Assembly: GCF_013394775.1 (NCBI RefSeq)
Contig: NZ_JABXYT010000001.1
Location: 696,501-760,500 of the forward strand
Direction of reading: 5' to 3'
DNA length: 64,000 bases
Origin: Oribacterium sp. oral taxon 102
GTDB lineage: Bacteria > Bacillota > Clostridia > Lachnospirales > Lachnospiraceae
Positions 16,499-24,589 of the stretch are shown piece after piece. Made by a program: the position numbers and the translations under genes. Numbering within the stretch: position 1 is the stretch's first letter; every line of letters begins with the position of its first letter. The notes beneath the pieces were generated by a model. It saw nothing but the letters and a program-made list of their open reading frames with translations, made no database searches and was not told the DNA's origin.

Positions 16499-17173
16499 TT
16501 ATTTTTTCAGAACGAAGGTATTTTTATCGAAGTCAATGATGCCCTGCTCCCGCAGATTGGAGAGCTCCCGGGTCATGGCGCTCCGGTTCGTACAGAGGAA
16601 CTGCGCCATATCGGTTCGGCTCAGGCTCAGCGTGATATAGCGGCTGTTCTGCTTCTGCGCCTGCATGGAGAGGTAAGCAAGAATCTTCTCCCGGAGGGAG
16701 CTCTGTGAAGTGACCTCGATCTTTTCCATCAGCTGCCGGTTCTTCCTGCCGATCAGATCGAAGAGGTTTTCGATCAGCTGGTAGTGGAAGACGCAGCGGT
16801 TCTTGCAGACGTGGATCGCCTTGTCGAAGGAGAGGAAGAGCACCTCGGTGGCAGTGCTCGACACGAAGGTGACATAGGAATCCTCCTCCTGCAGGGCAGA
16901 GAGGCTCTCTCCGAAGATCTCGCCCTCGGACATATAGGTGAGCAGAGTATCATTGCCCCAGACATCGGTCTTCAGCATGTGAACCGTTCCCTTCAGCACG
17001 ATGCCGACATGCTGTCCCCTTTCGCTTCTAAGACGGATATGCTCGCCCTTTTTATAGGAATGCACATAGCTCCGCATGCAGAACAGCAGTGCATCCAGAT
17101 TTTCGAGAGCTATCCCCTTAAAAAGCGGGACATCCCTATATTTAATCGACGTATCCTGTGCCGCCTTCGTCAT
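16499..17173 (-). CDS. Crp/Fnr-family transcriptional regulator, probable hcp activator
   Basis: The 224-residue protein has an N-terminal cyclic-nucleotide-binding-type beta-roll (GIVLKGTVHMLKTDVWGNDT, GEIFGESLSAL), a long dimer helix, and a C-terminal winged helix with recognition segment TDMAQFLCTNRSAMTRELSNL. Start ATG 17173 follows GGAGGAAAAGAA. It is transcribed away from hcp across a 220-bp gap holding a perfect GTTGC-N4-GCAAC palindrome. This pairing resembles HcpR-type regulators, which respond to nitric oxide or nitrosative stress. The beta-roll has no obvious N-terminal Fe-S cysteine cluster, so it is not a classical FNR. Effector unknown. Confidence 0.88.
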   Translation of the reverse strand: MTKAAQDTSIKYRDVPLFKGIALENLDALLFCMRSYVHSYKKGEHIRLRSERGQHVGIVLKGTVHMLKTDVWGNDTLLTYMSEGEIFGESLSALQEEDSYVTFVSSTATEVLFLSFDKAIHVCKNRCVFHYQLIENLFDLIGRKNRQLMEKIEVTSQSSLREKILAYLSMQAQKQNSRYITLSLSRTDMAQFLCTNRSAMTRELSNLREQGIIDFDKNTFVLKK

Positions 17174-17267
17174 TTCTTTTCCTCCTGCCTGTATCCTTTG
17201 TCCTTTGCATCGCCTCGTGCGCGGATACTGTTCTGCCAAACATAGTATAGATAGTATAGGACAAAAC

Positions 17268-17310
17268 ATGTTGCCTGCGCAACATTAAAATATAAAATCC
17301 GTGTTATTCT
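17268..17310 (+). promoter_or_regulatory. Crp/Fnr-type operator and hcp promoter
   Basis: ATGTTGC-CTGC-GCAACAT (17268-17285) is an inverted repeat centred at 17276.5. A TATTCT -10 box lies at 17305-17310, putting the operator about 41 bp upstream of the inferred start site, the spacing of a class II activator site. No good -35 is present, as expected for activator dependence. TATACT boxes on the other strand (17258-17253 and 17249-17244) could serve the regulator gene. Confidence 0.7.
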
Positions 17311-17395
17311 ATGCAAGGATTCGCCGGAGAGCTGCGAAGAGTCCGTATTGCATCCGGCGAACAGAGCTTCATTGCGTCGAAAACAGGAGGAAAAG

Positions 17396-19033
17396 ATGGA
17401 GAACAAAATGTTTTGCTACCAGTGTCAGGAGACCGCTGGCTGCAAGGGCTGTACGGTACAGGGTGTATGCGGAAAGACGGCGGAGACGGCGGGACTGCAG
17501 GATCTTCTGATCTATGTAACCAAGGGACTTTCCGCGGTGACGACCGCGCTTCGCAGGGAGGGAAAAGAGGTTTCTGCTGCGGTAAATCACATCGTATCGG
17601 TGAACCTTTTTACGACGATCACCAATGCGAACTTCGATGATGCTGCAATCATTGCCCGGATCCGGAAGACGCTGGAAGAGAAGCAGAGACTGCTCTCTCA
17701 GCTTTCGGATACCTCTTCCCTTCCGAAGGCTGCGACTGCGGATTTCACGGAGGCGGAGTACAGAGAGGCGGCGAAGCACGTAGGCGTGCTCGCGACGGAG
17801 AATGAGGACCTGCGTTCCCTGCGGGAGCTTATCACCTATGGGCTCAAGGGACTGTCCGCCTATACCAAGCACGCCAATGCGCTGCTGAAGGACGATGAGG
17901 CGGTGGATGCCTTTATGCAGGAGGCGCTGGCGAAGACGCTGGATGACAGCCTCTCTGTAGAGGAGCTCGTGGCGCTGACGCTGGAAACCGGCAGGTTCGG
18001 CGTGCAGGGCATGGCGGATCTGGATGCGGCGAATACCGGCGCATACGGCAACCCGGAGATCACCACGGTAGAGCTGGGCGTGCGCAAAAATCCGGGGATT
18101 CTGATCTCCGGGCATGACCTGAAGGATCTCGAGATGCTGCTGGAGCAGACCGAGGGAAGCGGCGTCGACGTTTATACCCATTCCGAGATGCTTCCGGCAC
18201 AGTATTACCCGTTCTTTAAGAAATTCCCGCATTTCGCCGGAAATTACGGCAATGCGTGGTGGAAGCAGAAGGAGGAGTTTGAGAGCTTCAACGGCCCGAT
18301 CCTGATGACCACGAACTGCATCGTGCCGCCGAGGGCAAGCTACAAGGATCGGCTCTGGACGACCGGCGCGGCAGGCTTCCCGGGATGTCGGCATATTTCC
18401 GGAGAGTACGGTGAGAAGAAGGACTTCTCCGCGCTGATCGCGCAGGCGAAGACCTGTCCGGCTCCGACAGAGATCGAGACCGGCAGCATTGTCGGCGGCT
18501 TCGCGCATGCGCAGGTATTCGCCCTCGCGGATAAGATCGTAGAAGCGGTAAAGAGCGGTGCGATTCGGAAGTTCTTCGTCATGGCAGGCTGTGACGGACG
18601 GCAGAAGGCGCGGAACTACTATACCGATTTCGCGGCGGCGCTTCCGAAGGATACGGTAATTCTCACCGCAGGCTGTGCGAAGTACAAGTACAACAAGCTG
18701 AACCTCGGAGACATTAACGGAATTCCCAGAGTGCTGGATGCAGGACAGTGCAACGACTCCTACTCTCTGGCGCTGATTGCCCTGAAGCTGCAGGAGGTAT
18801 TCGGGCTTTCGGATATCAACGAGCTCCCGATCGCATTCAATATCGCATGGTACGAGCAGAAGGCGGTTATCGTTCTCCTTGCGCTTCTCTACCTTGGCGT
18901 GAAGAATATCCACCTCGGTCCGACGCTTCCGGCGTTCCTTTCCCCGAATGTGGCGAAGGTGCTGGTAGAGAACTTCGGCATCGCGGGCATCGGTACGGTA
19001 GAGGAGGATCTGAAGCTCTTCGGTGTAGCCTGA
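17396..19033 (+). CDS. hcp: Hydroxylamine reductase / hybrid cluster protein
   Basis: The 545-residue protein starts [19 protein letters not shown] with AGGAGG five bases upstream; the N-terminal cysteines (C7, C10, C16, C19, C25) include the ligands of its first Fe-S cluster. Downstream are ligands of the hybrid Fe-S-O cluster, including [42 protein letters not shown] and the [10 protein letters not shown] segment. Hcp reduces hydroxylamine in vitro and acts as an NO reductase in nitrosative-stress defence in other anaerobes. It is monocistronic and divergent from a Crp/Fnr regulator. Length and motifs are complete. Confidence 0.97.
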   Translation: MENKMFCYQCQETAGCKGCTVQGVCGKTAETAGLQDLLIYVTKGLSAVTTALRREGKEVSAAVNHIVSVNLFTTITNANFDDAAIIARIRKTLEEKQRLLSQLSDTSSLPKAATADFTEAEYREAAKHVGVLATENEDLRSLRELITYGLKGLSAYTKHANALLKDDEAVDAFMQEALAKTLDDSLSVEELVALTLETGRFGVQGMADLDAANTGAYGNPEITTVELGVRKNPGILISGHDLKDLEMLLEQTEGSGVDVYTHSEMLPAQYYPFFKKFPHFAGNYGNAWWKQKEEFESFNGPILMTTNCIVPPRASYKDRLWTTGAAGFPGCRHISGEYGEKKDFSALIAQAKTCPAPTEIETGSIVGGFAHAQVFALADKIVEAVKSGAIRKFFVMAGCDGRQKARNYYTDFAAALPKDTVILTAGCAKYKYNKLNLGDINGIPRVLDAGQCNDSYSLALIALKLQEVFGLSDINELPIAFNIAWYEQKAVIVLLALLYLGVKNIHLGPTLPAFLSPNVAKVLVENFGIAGIGTVEEDLKLFGVA

Positions 19034-19137
19034 GGCTCCCCCTGTGGTGCCTCTCCGGTGAGGAGAGCTTGGAGCGGTTCAGGGCAATCGCCTGCGATTG
19101 AAGCTGCTTAAGGGCAGGGAGCGAAGGAGGAAATAGT

Positions 19138-19737
19138 ATGGGAGAAGCTGGTAAAATTGAGGAAATCATTCGAAGACTCGAGGCTGACCCGCGGAACCGC
19201 AGCTATACAGACCGCGGAATCCCGCCTGTCTTTCAGCTCAGCCCGGAGGCGCGCATCCTGATCGTAGGGCAGGCGCCCGGAAAAAAGGTGGAGGAGACAC
19301 GCATTCCCTTCAACGACAAGTCCGGAGAAAAGCTGATGCAGTGGCTGGGGATCGACAGGGATACCTTCTATTCGGACAGGATCGCGATTCTGCCGATGGA
19401 CTTCTATTATCCCGGTAAGGGGAAAACCGGAGACCTCCCGCCGAGAGACTTCATCGCCAGAGAATATCATGAAGAGCTCCTGTCCCTGATGCCGGGGCTC
19501 CGGCTGAAGATCCTGATCGGCAGCTATTCGACGAGGTATTATCTGGGAAAGCGGGCGGAGCGGAATCTGACGGAGACGGTTCGGAATTACAGGGCATATC
19601 TGCCGGCGTATTTCCCCATCGTGCATCCGAGCCCGCTGAACTTCCGCTGGCAGAGGAAGAATCCGTGGTTTTTGGAGGAGGTAATACCGGCACTGCGGGA
19701 GCGGGTCGGGCAGATCCTGCAGGAGGAAAAAGCATAG
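19138..19737 (+). CDS. Uracil-DNA glycosylase superfamily protein
   Basis: The 199-residue protein has the UDG-fold signatures: LIVGQAPGKKVEETRIPFND near residues 40-60 (substrate loop) and IVHPSPLNFRW near residue 160 (the HPSPLN loop). These belong to the COG1573-like branch rather than classical Ung. It would remove uracil or a related lesion from DNA, but substrate range in this branch is not predictable. The ribosome site GGAGGAAATAGT precedes ATG 19138. It appears monocistronic and follows hcp by about 100 bp with no clear terminator between. Confidence 0.85.
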   Translation: MGEAGKIEEIIRRLEADPRNRSYTDRGIPPVFQLSPEARILIVGQAPGKKVEETRIPFNDKSGEKLMQWLGIDRDTFYSDRIAILPMDFYYPGKGKTGDLPPRDFIAREYHEELLSLMPGLRLKILIGSYSTRYYLGKRAERNLTETVRNYRAYLPAYFPIVHPSPLNFRWQRKNPWFLEEVIPALRERVGQILQEEKA

Positions 19738-19802
19738 GGCGGGGCGCTGTATCCGGAGGATGAAATCTTTTCCTGCGATTTCACAGAAAAAGATTTCCAC
19801 CA

Positions 19803-19831
19803 TTGACAAAAATTCTACATTGTAGTATTAT
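19803..19831 (+). promoter_or_regulatory. Near-consensus promoter with internal palindrome
   Basis: TTGACA (19803-19808), 17 bp, TATTAT (19826-19831). The spacer contains CTACATTGTAG, an 11-bp palindrome close to the -10 box that could be a repressor site (TACA/TGTA half-sites as in BlaI-like operators). Confidence 0.8.
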
Positions 19832-19837
19832 GGTTCC

Positions 19838-19934
19838 ATGTTTGGATTCACTTTTTAAATTCGGCGAACAGGTTTAATCGACCCTTACTACTCTATACGG
19901 CAGAAGCCCCGACGAGATCTCGTCGGGACTTTTG
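19838..19934 (+). ncRNA. Short leader or small RNA ending in a hairpin
   Basis: A strong promoter ends at 19831, and the hairpin CCCGACGAGATCTCGTCGGG lies at 19908-19927, followed by ACTTTTGC. The predicted transcript would be under 100 nt if terminated. An ATG at the inferred start site opens a six-codon frame (MFGFTF, then TAA). It could be an attenuator for the acetyltransferase gene that starts at 19974, or an independent small RNA. Confidence 0.45.
19908..19934 (+). terminator. Palindromic terminator or attenuator before GNAT gene
   Basis: A 20-bp perfect palindrome (19908-19927) is followed by four T residues. The short T run makes termination likely but perhaps incomplete, which would suit an attenuator. 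Confidence 0.55.
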
Positions 19935-19973
19935 CTATATAAACTGTGTGTGAAGGATGCAGGGGGGAATGAG

Positions 19974-20537
19974 ATGAAGCACAGAGGAACGGTTAGAATC
20001 GAGACCGAGAGACTCATTCTTCGGAAATTCACGGAAAAGGATACGGCAGCCGTTTTCCGCAACTGGACTTCCGATGATAAAGTCACCGAGTTTCTTCGCT
20101 GGACAACGCACAAAGACATGGAAACCACTCGAAGGGTTCTGGAGGAATGGGCGGCAAACAGCGAAAGGGAAGATTTTTACCAATGGGCAATCGAATTCAA
20201 GGAGCTTGGGGAGCCTGTCGGCTCTATTTCTGTTGTAGACAGAAACGAACGGCTGAATATGCTTCATATCGGCTACTGTATCGGCAGCAGGTGGTGGCAT
20301 CGGGGGATTACCAGTGAAGCCTTTTCCGCCATTATTCCGTATTTATTCGAAACGGTCGGAGCGAACAGAATCGAATCGCAGCATGATCCGGATAACCCTA
20401 ATTCGGGGAATGTAATGAAAAAATGCGGTTTGAGATACGAGGGAACGCGCAGACAGGCAGATTACAGCAATCGAGGCATCGTCGATGCCTGTATGTATGG
20501 TCTTTTGCGGGAGGAATGGAGAAAAAAGCTCGGCTGA
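19974..20537 (+). CDS. GNAT N-acetyltransferase, RimJ/RimL-like
   Basis: The 187-residue protein has the RimJ-type pattern: RIETERLILRKFTEKD at the N-terminus, IGYCIGSRWWHRGITSEA as the acetyl-CoA loop near residue 105, and a C-terminal NPNSGNVMKKCGLRYEGTRR block. Such enzymes acetylate protein N-termini or small amines, including some drugs. ATG 19974 is preceded by GGGGGGAATGAG. The codon pattern is slightly AT-richer than its neighbours. A strong promoter, a potential repressor palindrome and a short terminated leader lie just upstream, an arrangement familiar from inducible resistance genes. The substrate is unknown. Confidence 0.88.
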   Translation: MKHRGTVRIETERLILRKFTEKDTAAVFRNWTSDDKVTEFLRWTTHKDMETTRRVLEEWAANSEREDFYQWAIEFKELGEPVGSISVVDRNERLNMLHIGYCIGSRWWHRGITSEAFSAIIPYLFETVGANRIESQHDPDNPNSGNVMKKCGLRYEGTRRQADYSNRGIVDACMYGLLREEWRKKLG

Positions 20538-20727
20538 CAAGCTTCGGCAGGTGAGAATACCTGATGACTCTGTTCCTCACGCTGCCGAAAACTACAGATA
20601 CGGAATAGTGTCCGAAGAAAGGGCGCTTAAGAGGCAGAAGGCTCCCCTGATCCGAAATCGGGGGGGCAGAAGGATCGCGAAGGACTGCGGGGCGCATAAG
20701 CGCAGCGGCTTTCGCAGAAGGATGGGA

Positions 20728-22050
20728 ATGGCTATGGATCTCTTTGAATACATGGCTGAACAGAAGAAGGCGGAGGAAGCGCCGCTTGCCTCCCGGATGC
20801 GGCCGGAGACGCTGGACGAGCTCGTCGGACAGCAGCATATCATAGGGAAGGGCAGGCTGCTATACCGGGCGATTCAGGCGGATCAGCTCGGCTCCCTCAT
20901 CTTCTACGGACCGCCGGGCACCGGCAAGACGACGCTGGCGAGGGTGATTGCGCATACGACGAAGGCGGACTTCTGCCAGCTCAATGCGACGGCTGCAGGG
21001 AAGAAGGATATGGAGGAGGTGGTCGCGCGGGCGAAGAACAATCTCGGCGGCTATCAGCGAAAAACCATTCTTTTCGTGGATGAGATTCACCGCTTCAATA
21101 AGGCGCAGCAGGACTACCTCCTGCCCTTCGTAGAGGACGGCACGGTGATTCTGATCGGGGCGACGACAGAGAATCCCTACTTCGAGGTGAATGCCGCGCT
21201 GCTTTCCCGCTCCCGGATCTTCGAGCTGAAGCCGCTTTCCGAAGAAGATCTGGGTGTGCTTATGGACAGGGCGATCTCGGACAGCCGAAGAGGTGTGGGA
21301 GCGTATCATGCCGTTATGGAGGCGGAGGCGCGGCAGTTTCTCGCACGGGCAGCGGACGGAGATGCCCGCGCAGCACTCAATGCGATCGAGCTTGCCGTGC
21401 TGACGACGGAGCGCGCCGCGGATGGGAAGATTCACATTACAACGGAGGTCGCAGCGGAGTGCATACAGAAGCGGGCGCTGCGCTATGACAAGGACGGAGA
21501 TGCCCATTATGACACGATTTCCGCCTTCATCAAGTCGATGCGCGGCTCCGACCCGGATGCGGCGGTCTACTACCTTGCCCGTATGCTCTATGCCGGAGAG
21601 GATATCAGGTTCATCGCGCGCCGCATCGTGATCTGTGCATCGGAGGATGTGGGGAATGCAGATCCGAATGCGCTCTGCGTTGCGACCAGTGCCTTCCTCG
21701 CGGTGGAACGGGTCGGGCTGCCGGAGGCGGAGCTGATCCTCTCGCAGGCAGTCTGCTATATCGCCTCTGCGCCGAAGAGCAATGCCTGCACCACGGCGAT
21801 CTATGCTGCGAAGGAGGCGGTGAAGAAGCATGGCAGTCTGCCTATCCCCCCGCATTTGCAGGATGCACATTACCGGGGGCATGCGGCGCTCGGGCGGGGG
21901 ATCGGTTACAAATATCCGCACGATTATCCGGGGCACTGGGTGGAGCAGCAGTATCTGCCGGATGCGCTGAAGGGTACGAGCTTCTATGAAGCGCCGGAAC
22001 GCGCAGATGCCTGCCGGAGGCGGAGCGGATCCCGTCAGGAAAAGGTATAG
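20728..22050 (+). CDS. rarA: Replication-associated recombination protein RarA/MgsA
   Basis: The AAA+ ATPase of about 440 residues has MRPETLDELVGQQHIIG, Walker A GPPGTGKTTLARV and Walker B ILFVDEIHRFNKAQQD, then sensor 1 GATTENPYFEVNAALLSRSR. The C-terminal tetramerisation region (SAFIKSMRGSDPDAAVYYLARML) is typical of RarA/MgsA. It acts at stalled replication forks. The start could be ATG 20728 or 20734; AGAAGG lies six bases before 20728. Longer in-frame starts upstream encode an unrelated leader. Family length matches. Confidence 0.93.
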   Translation: MAMDLFEYMAEQKKAEEAPLASRMRPETLDELVGQQHIIGKGRLLYRAIQADQLGSLIFYGPPGTGKTTLARVIAHTTKADFCQLNATAAGKKDMEEVVARAKNNLGGYQRKTILFVDEIHRFNKAQQDYLLPFVEDGTVILIGATTENPYFEVNAALLSRSRIFELKPLSEEDLGVLMDRAISDSRRGVGAYHAVMEAEARQFLARAADGDARAALNAIELAVLTTERAADGKIHITTEVAAECIQKRALRYDKDGDAHYDTISAFIKSMRGSDPDAAVYYLARMLYAGEDIRFIARRIVICASEDVGNADPNALCVATSAFLAVERVGLPEAELILSQAVCYIASAPKSNACTTAIYAAKEAVKKHGSLPIPPHLQDAHYRGHAALGRGIGYKYPHDYPGHWVEQQYLPDALKGTSFYEAPERADACRRRSGSRQEKV

Positions 22051-22187
22051 TGCCTTTTTCTTAGGAAATGATTACACAAGACGGAATATTCTCGGAAAGA
22101 CGAGACATTTTCGGGAAACGGTGGTAAGCTTTCGAGGTCGAAAACGGCAGAAGAATCCGGAATGAGCCGGAGTAAAGAGGAGAGAAG

Positions 22188-23081
22188 ATGAAAAGGATTT
22201 TAATGATAGGGATGGCGGCAATGCTGGCGATGACCGTCGCTGCCTGCGGAAAGAAGGCGGCTCCCGCGGAGTCCGTGGAGTCCACGGCTGCCGGAAGCGC
22301 TGAGATCGAGTCCTCGGAGGCGGTCGGAGAGAGCGTGCTGACGGCGACGGTGCAGAAGCTGGCAGGAGATACGCTTTCTGTAGAGCTGGATGACGGACAG
22401 TCTATGAGCTTCGATATCTCCGGCGCGGCGGTAAGCAAGGCGTGGGAGCTGATGCCGGGGGATCAGGTAGATATCGGCTATGACGGAGAGGATCCGGTGG
22501 ACGGGATGGCGGTGAGGTCTGTCGTCGTATCTGTTCCGTTCGAGTATGTGACCGAGGGCTACACGGAGAACAGCACGCTTTACGGTAGGATTGAGGCAGT
22601 GGATGAGAAGAGCATTACGGTGCGGGAGCTTCTGGATGAGAGGAAAGAGGGCGCTCCGGAGACGAAGGATACAGCATCTGTGACGGAGGAGGATTTCCTC
22701 GGGGAGAGCTACACCTTCGCGCGTGCGCCGTATGAGACGACAGTGACGAAGGATGGCGTGAAGCCGGGAGCCTATGCCCAGATCAGCTACCTCGGCGAGC
22801 TGACGAAGGATCCGGTTTGCTTCCGGATCTGCACGGAGGACATGGAGGAGGATCCGGCGGCGGAGCGTATCGGAATCAGGGGAAAGGTGGAGAAGGTCGA
22901 AGACGGCGTGATTTATCTCAGAGCGTCGGAGGATACGGAATTCAGGTTTACGACCGCGGGGAACGAAGAGCTGCTGAAGCAGGCGGACATGCTTAAGGGC
23001 AGAGAGGTCGTGCTGAACTTCTCGGATTCCCTCCGGCAGAGAGTCGCGACTGCGGACAGCATCGAGGAAATCAAAGTGTAG
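22188..23081 (+). CDS. Secreted lipoprotein of unknown function
   Basis: The 297-residue protein has a lipoprotein signal (MKRILMIGMAAMLAMTVAACG) with the lipidated Cys at residue 20. An Ala/Ser/Glu-rich linker (residues 25-50) follows. The rest looks like repeated small beta domains resembling OB-type folds, with internal similarity between LTATVQKLAGDTLSVELDDG, LYGRIEAVDEKSITVRE and IRGKVEKVEDGVIYLRA. This repeat pattern suggests three related modules. I do not know its ligand. AGAGGAGAGAAG precedes the ATG. A strong bidirectional terminator separates it from the convergent dtd gene. Confidence 0.85.
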   Translation: MKRILMIGMAAMLAMTVAACGKKAAPAESVESTAAGSAEIESSEAVGESVLTATVQKLAGDTLSVELDDGQSMSFDISGAAVSKAWELMPGDQVDIGYDGEDPVDGMAVRSVVVSVPFEYVTEGYTENSTLYGRIEAVDEKSITVRELLDERKEGAPETKDTASVTEEDFLGESYTFARAPYETTVTKDGVKPGAYAQISYLGELTKDPVCFRICTEDMEEDPAAERIGIRGKVEKVEDGVIYLRASEDTEFRFTTAGNEELLKQADMLKGREVVLNFSDSLRQRVATADSIEEIKV

Positions 23082-23103
23082 ATCATTCGTTCGATACGGA
23101 TGC

Positions 23104-23161
23104 GAAAGAGCCGCCGAAGAGGGCTGCCTGCGGGCATGCCCTCTTCGGCGGCTCTTTCGCT
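23104..23161. terminator. Bidirectional intrinsic terminator
   Basis: A 21-bp perfect stem starts GAAAGAGCCGCCGAAGAGGG at 23104-23124 and pairs with 23138-23158 around a 13-nt loop. It lies between convergent genes and ends in CTTTC on both strands. Confidence 0.88.
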
Positions 23162-23169
23162 CCGGACAG

Positions 23170-23625
23170 CTAGCGGTAACCCAGCTCCTCCGAGTCATAG
23201 AGCAGGGTGAAGGGGCCGTCATTCAGGAGCCGTACCTTCATATCCGCGCCGAAGCGTCCTGCCTCGACCGATCCTGCTTCCGCGCGGCAGCGCTCGAGAA
23301 AGTACCGGTAGAGCGCTTCGGCGTGCTCCGGAGCGCCTGCCCCCGTGAAGCTGGGGCGGTTTCCCCGCCGGCAGTCTGCGTAGAGCGTGAACTGGCTGAC
23401 GACGAGGAGCTGTCCGCCGACGTCCGCGAGGCTCAGATTGGTCTTGCCGTTCGCGTCCTCGAAGATCCGTGCGGCGAGTACCTTTCGCACCATCTGATCG
23501 GCGATTTTCTCATGATCCGAGGCACTCACCCCTAACAGGAGCAGAAGCCCCCTCCCGATCGAGCCGAGCAGCTCGCCCTCTGCGGTGACGCTCGCCTCGC
23601 GCACCCTCTGTACCAAACAACGCAT
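23170..23625 (-). CDS. dtd: D-aminoacyl-tRNA deacylase
   Basis: The 151-residue protein matches Dtd in length and motifs: [17 protein letters not shown] at the N-terminus, [21 protein letters not shown] in the middle, and [17 protein letters not shown] near the end, which holds the Gly-Pro proofreading motif. It hydrolyses D-amino acids (and glycine mischarged on tRNA-Ala) from tRNA. The gene is 18 bp downstream of the small DUF4250 gene on the same strand, so the two are probably co-transcribed. Confidence 0.96.
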   Translation of the reverse strand: MRCLVQRVREASVTAEGELLGSIGRGLLLLLGVSASDHEKIADQMVRKVLAARIFEDANGKTNLSLADVGGQLLVVSQFTLYADCRRGNRPSFTGAGAPEHAEALYRYFLERCRAEAGSVEAGRFGADMKVRLLNDGPFTLLYDSEELGYR

Positions 23626-23643
23626 CGTTCCTCCCTTCCCGAA

Positions 23644-23823
23644 TCAGCGGAACTGATTCTGCTCCGCCTGATAGTGATAGTCGATCTGTCCGAGCTTCTC
23701 TGTAAGCGCCACTCTGTCGAGCTCGAGATCCTCGCAGAGCGCATCGAGACTCGGATAGCAGTCCCGCAGCTTCAAATTCAGGAAGCTCAGGAGCAGAAAG
23801 GGATCCTTGGGGATAGCAGACAT
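23644..23823 (-). CDS. DUF4250-family small protein
   Basis: A 59-residue protein is read on the minus strand, beginning MSAIPKDPFLLLSFLNLKLR and ending EQNQFR, with GGAGGTGA six bases before its ATG. The IPKDPxxLLSxxNxKLRDxYxSLDxLCEDL pattern matches the DUF4250 family common in Lachnospiraceae. It is soluble, helical and acidic in its middle part; the function of the family is unknown. It lies immediately upstream of dtd in the same orientation. Confidence 0.85.
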   Translation of the reverse strand: MSAIPKDPFLLLSFLNLKLRDCYPSLDALCEDLELDRVALTEKLGQIDYHYQAEQNQFR

Positions 23824-23885
23824 GATTCACCTCCGAATACCTGCGGTCAAGACTTGTTTCATCTCAGCAGAGAAAGTATAATCAG

Positions 23886-23963
23886 TGTATAAGTCCCCCG
23901 TCAGGCGCCGGAACAGCCGCCGTGTTTACACGAGCGGAAGATCCGGCATCTGACGGGACAACA
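23886..23963 (-). repeat. Structured intergenic element, copy B (78 bp)
   Basis: Read on the minus strand: TGTTGT, then CCCGTCAG-at-GCCGG pairing with CCGGC-gc-CTGACGGG, an inner CGTGT-aa-ACACG hairpin, then GGGACTTATACA. The length equals that of element A at 12055-12132, the ends are conserved, and the stem sequence differs but stays paired. Confidence 0.7.
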
Positions 23964-24017
23964 GGGATGAGCAAAAAAGCAGCGCGAACGAAGAGAGCGA
24001 TGCGATTTGCGAATTGC

Positions 24018-24071
24018 TGTTGTCGGCACGAAAGCTGCGAAAGCAGCGGAGTGCCGTGAGGGACTTATGCA
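24018..24071 (+). repeat. Structured intergenic element, copy C (54 bp)
   Basis: TGTTGT (24018-24023), outer stem CGGCAC/GTGCCG (24024-24029 with 24051-24056), inner stem GCTGC-gaaa-GCAGC, then GGGACTTATGCA (24060-24071). It is shorter than copies A and B but has the same ends and orientation logic. Confidence 0.65.
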
Positions 24072-24081
24072 CGCGGTAGCA

Positions 24082-24140
24082 CGCCGGAACAGCCGCCGTG
24101 TTTACACGAGCGGAAGATCCGGCATCTGACGGGACAACAG
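24082..24140 (-). repeat. Partial copy of element B, 59 bp identical
   Basis: Positions 24082-24140 are identical to 23906-23964. The copy keeps the TGTTGT end and most of the hairpin but lacks the outer CTGACGGG arm and the GGGACTTATACA end, which are replaced by sequence continuous with element C. Confidence 0.85.
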
Positions 24141-24169
24141 AAATGATATAACAATGAGGAGTATAACAT

Positions 24170-24589
24170 ATGAGAGAGCAAAATTGTATTTTCTGTCGTA
24201 TCGCAAACGGAGAAATTCCGTCGACGACGCTCTATGAGGATGCGCGCTTCCGCGTGATCTTCGATCTGAGCCCGGCGACCCGGGGGCATGTCCTGCTTAT
24301 CCCGAAGGAGCATTACGCGGATCTGACAGAGCTGGACACGGAGACGGCGCGGGAGGTGCTGCCGCTTGCCGCACGGATCGGCAGGGCAATGAAGGCAGGA
24401 CTCGGCGCGGCGGGCTTCAACCTCGTGCAGAACAATGGAGAAGCAGCGGGACAGACCGTGCGGCATTTCCACCTGCACATCATCCCGCGCTACGGCGCGG
24501 GAGAGGAGCTGCTGCTCTGGAAGCCGGGAGAGTCCACGGCGGAGGAAAGGGAGGCACTCTCTTCGCGGATGGGGGAATATCTTCGATGA
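24170..24589 (+). CDS. HIT-family nucleotide hydrolase/transferase
   Basis: The 139-residue protein has the histidine triad HFHLHIIPR near residue 97 and the N-terminal CIFCRIANGEIPS segment, with two cysteines that may bind zinc in some members. HIT proteins of this Hint branch hydrolyse purine nucleotide phosphoramidates. GAGGAGTATAACAT precedes the ATG. Its stop overlaps the murG start by 4 bp (ATGA), so the two are translationally coupled. Confidence 0.93.
   Translation: MREQNCIFCRIANGEIPSTTLYEDARFRVIFDLSPATRGHVLLIPKEHYADLTELDTETAREVLPLAARIGRAMKAGLGAAGFNLVQNNGEAAGQTVRHFHLHIIPRYGAGEELLLWKPGESTAEEREALSSRMGEYLR

Larger units (their letters stand above)
23824..24169. other. Intergenic region packed with structured repeats
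   Basis: No coding sequence seen. The gap holds element B on the minus strand (23886-23963), element C on the plus strand (24018-24071) and a partial second copy of B (24082-24140). HIT and murG follow. Confidence 0.65.

Noticed and set aside
22051..22187. Terminator after rarA
   Set aside because: A T-rich run is present but no convincing stem precedes it.
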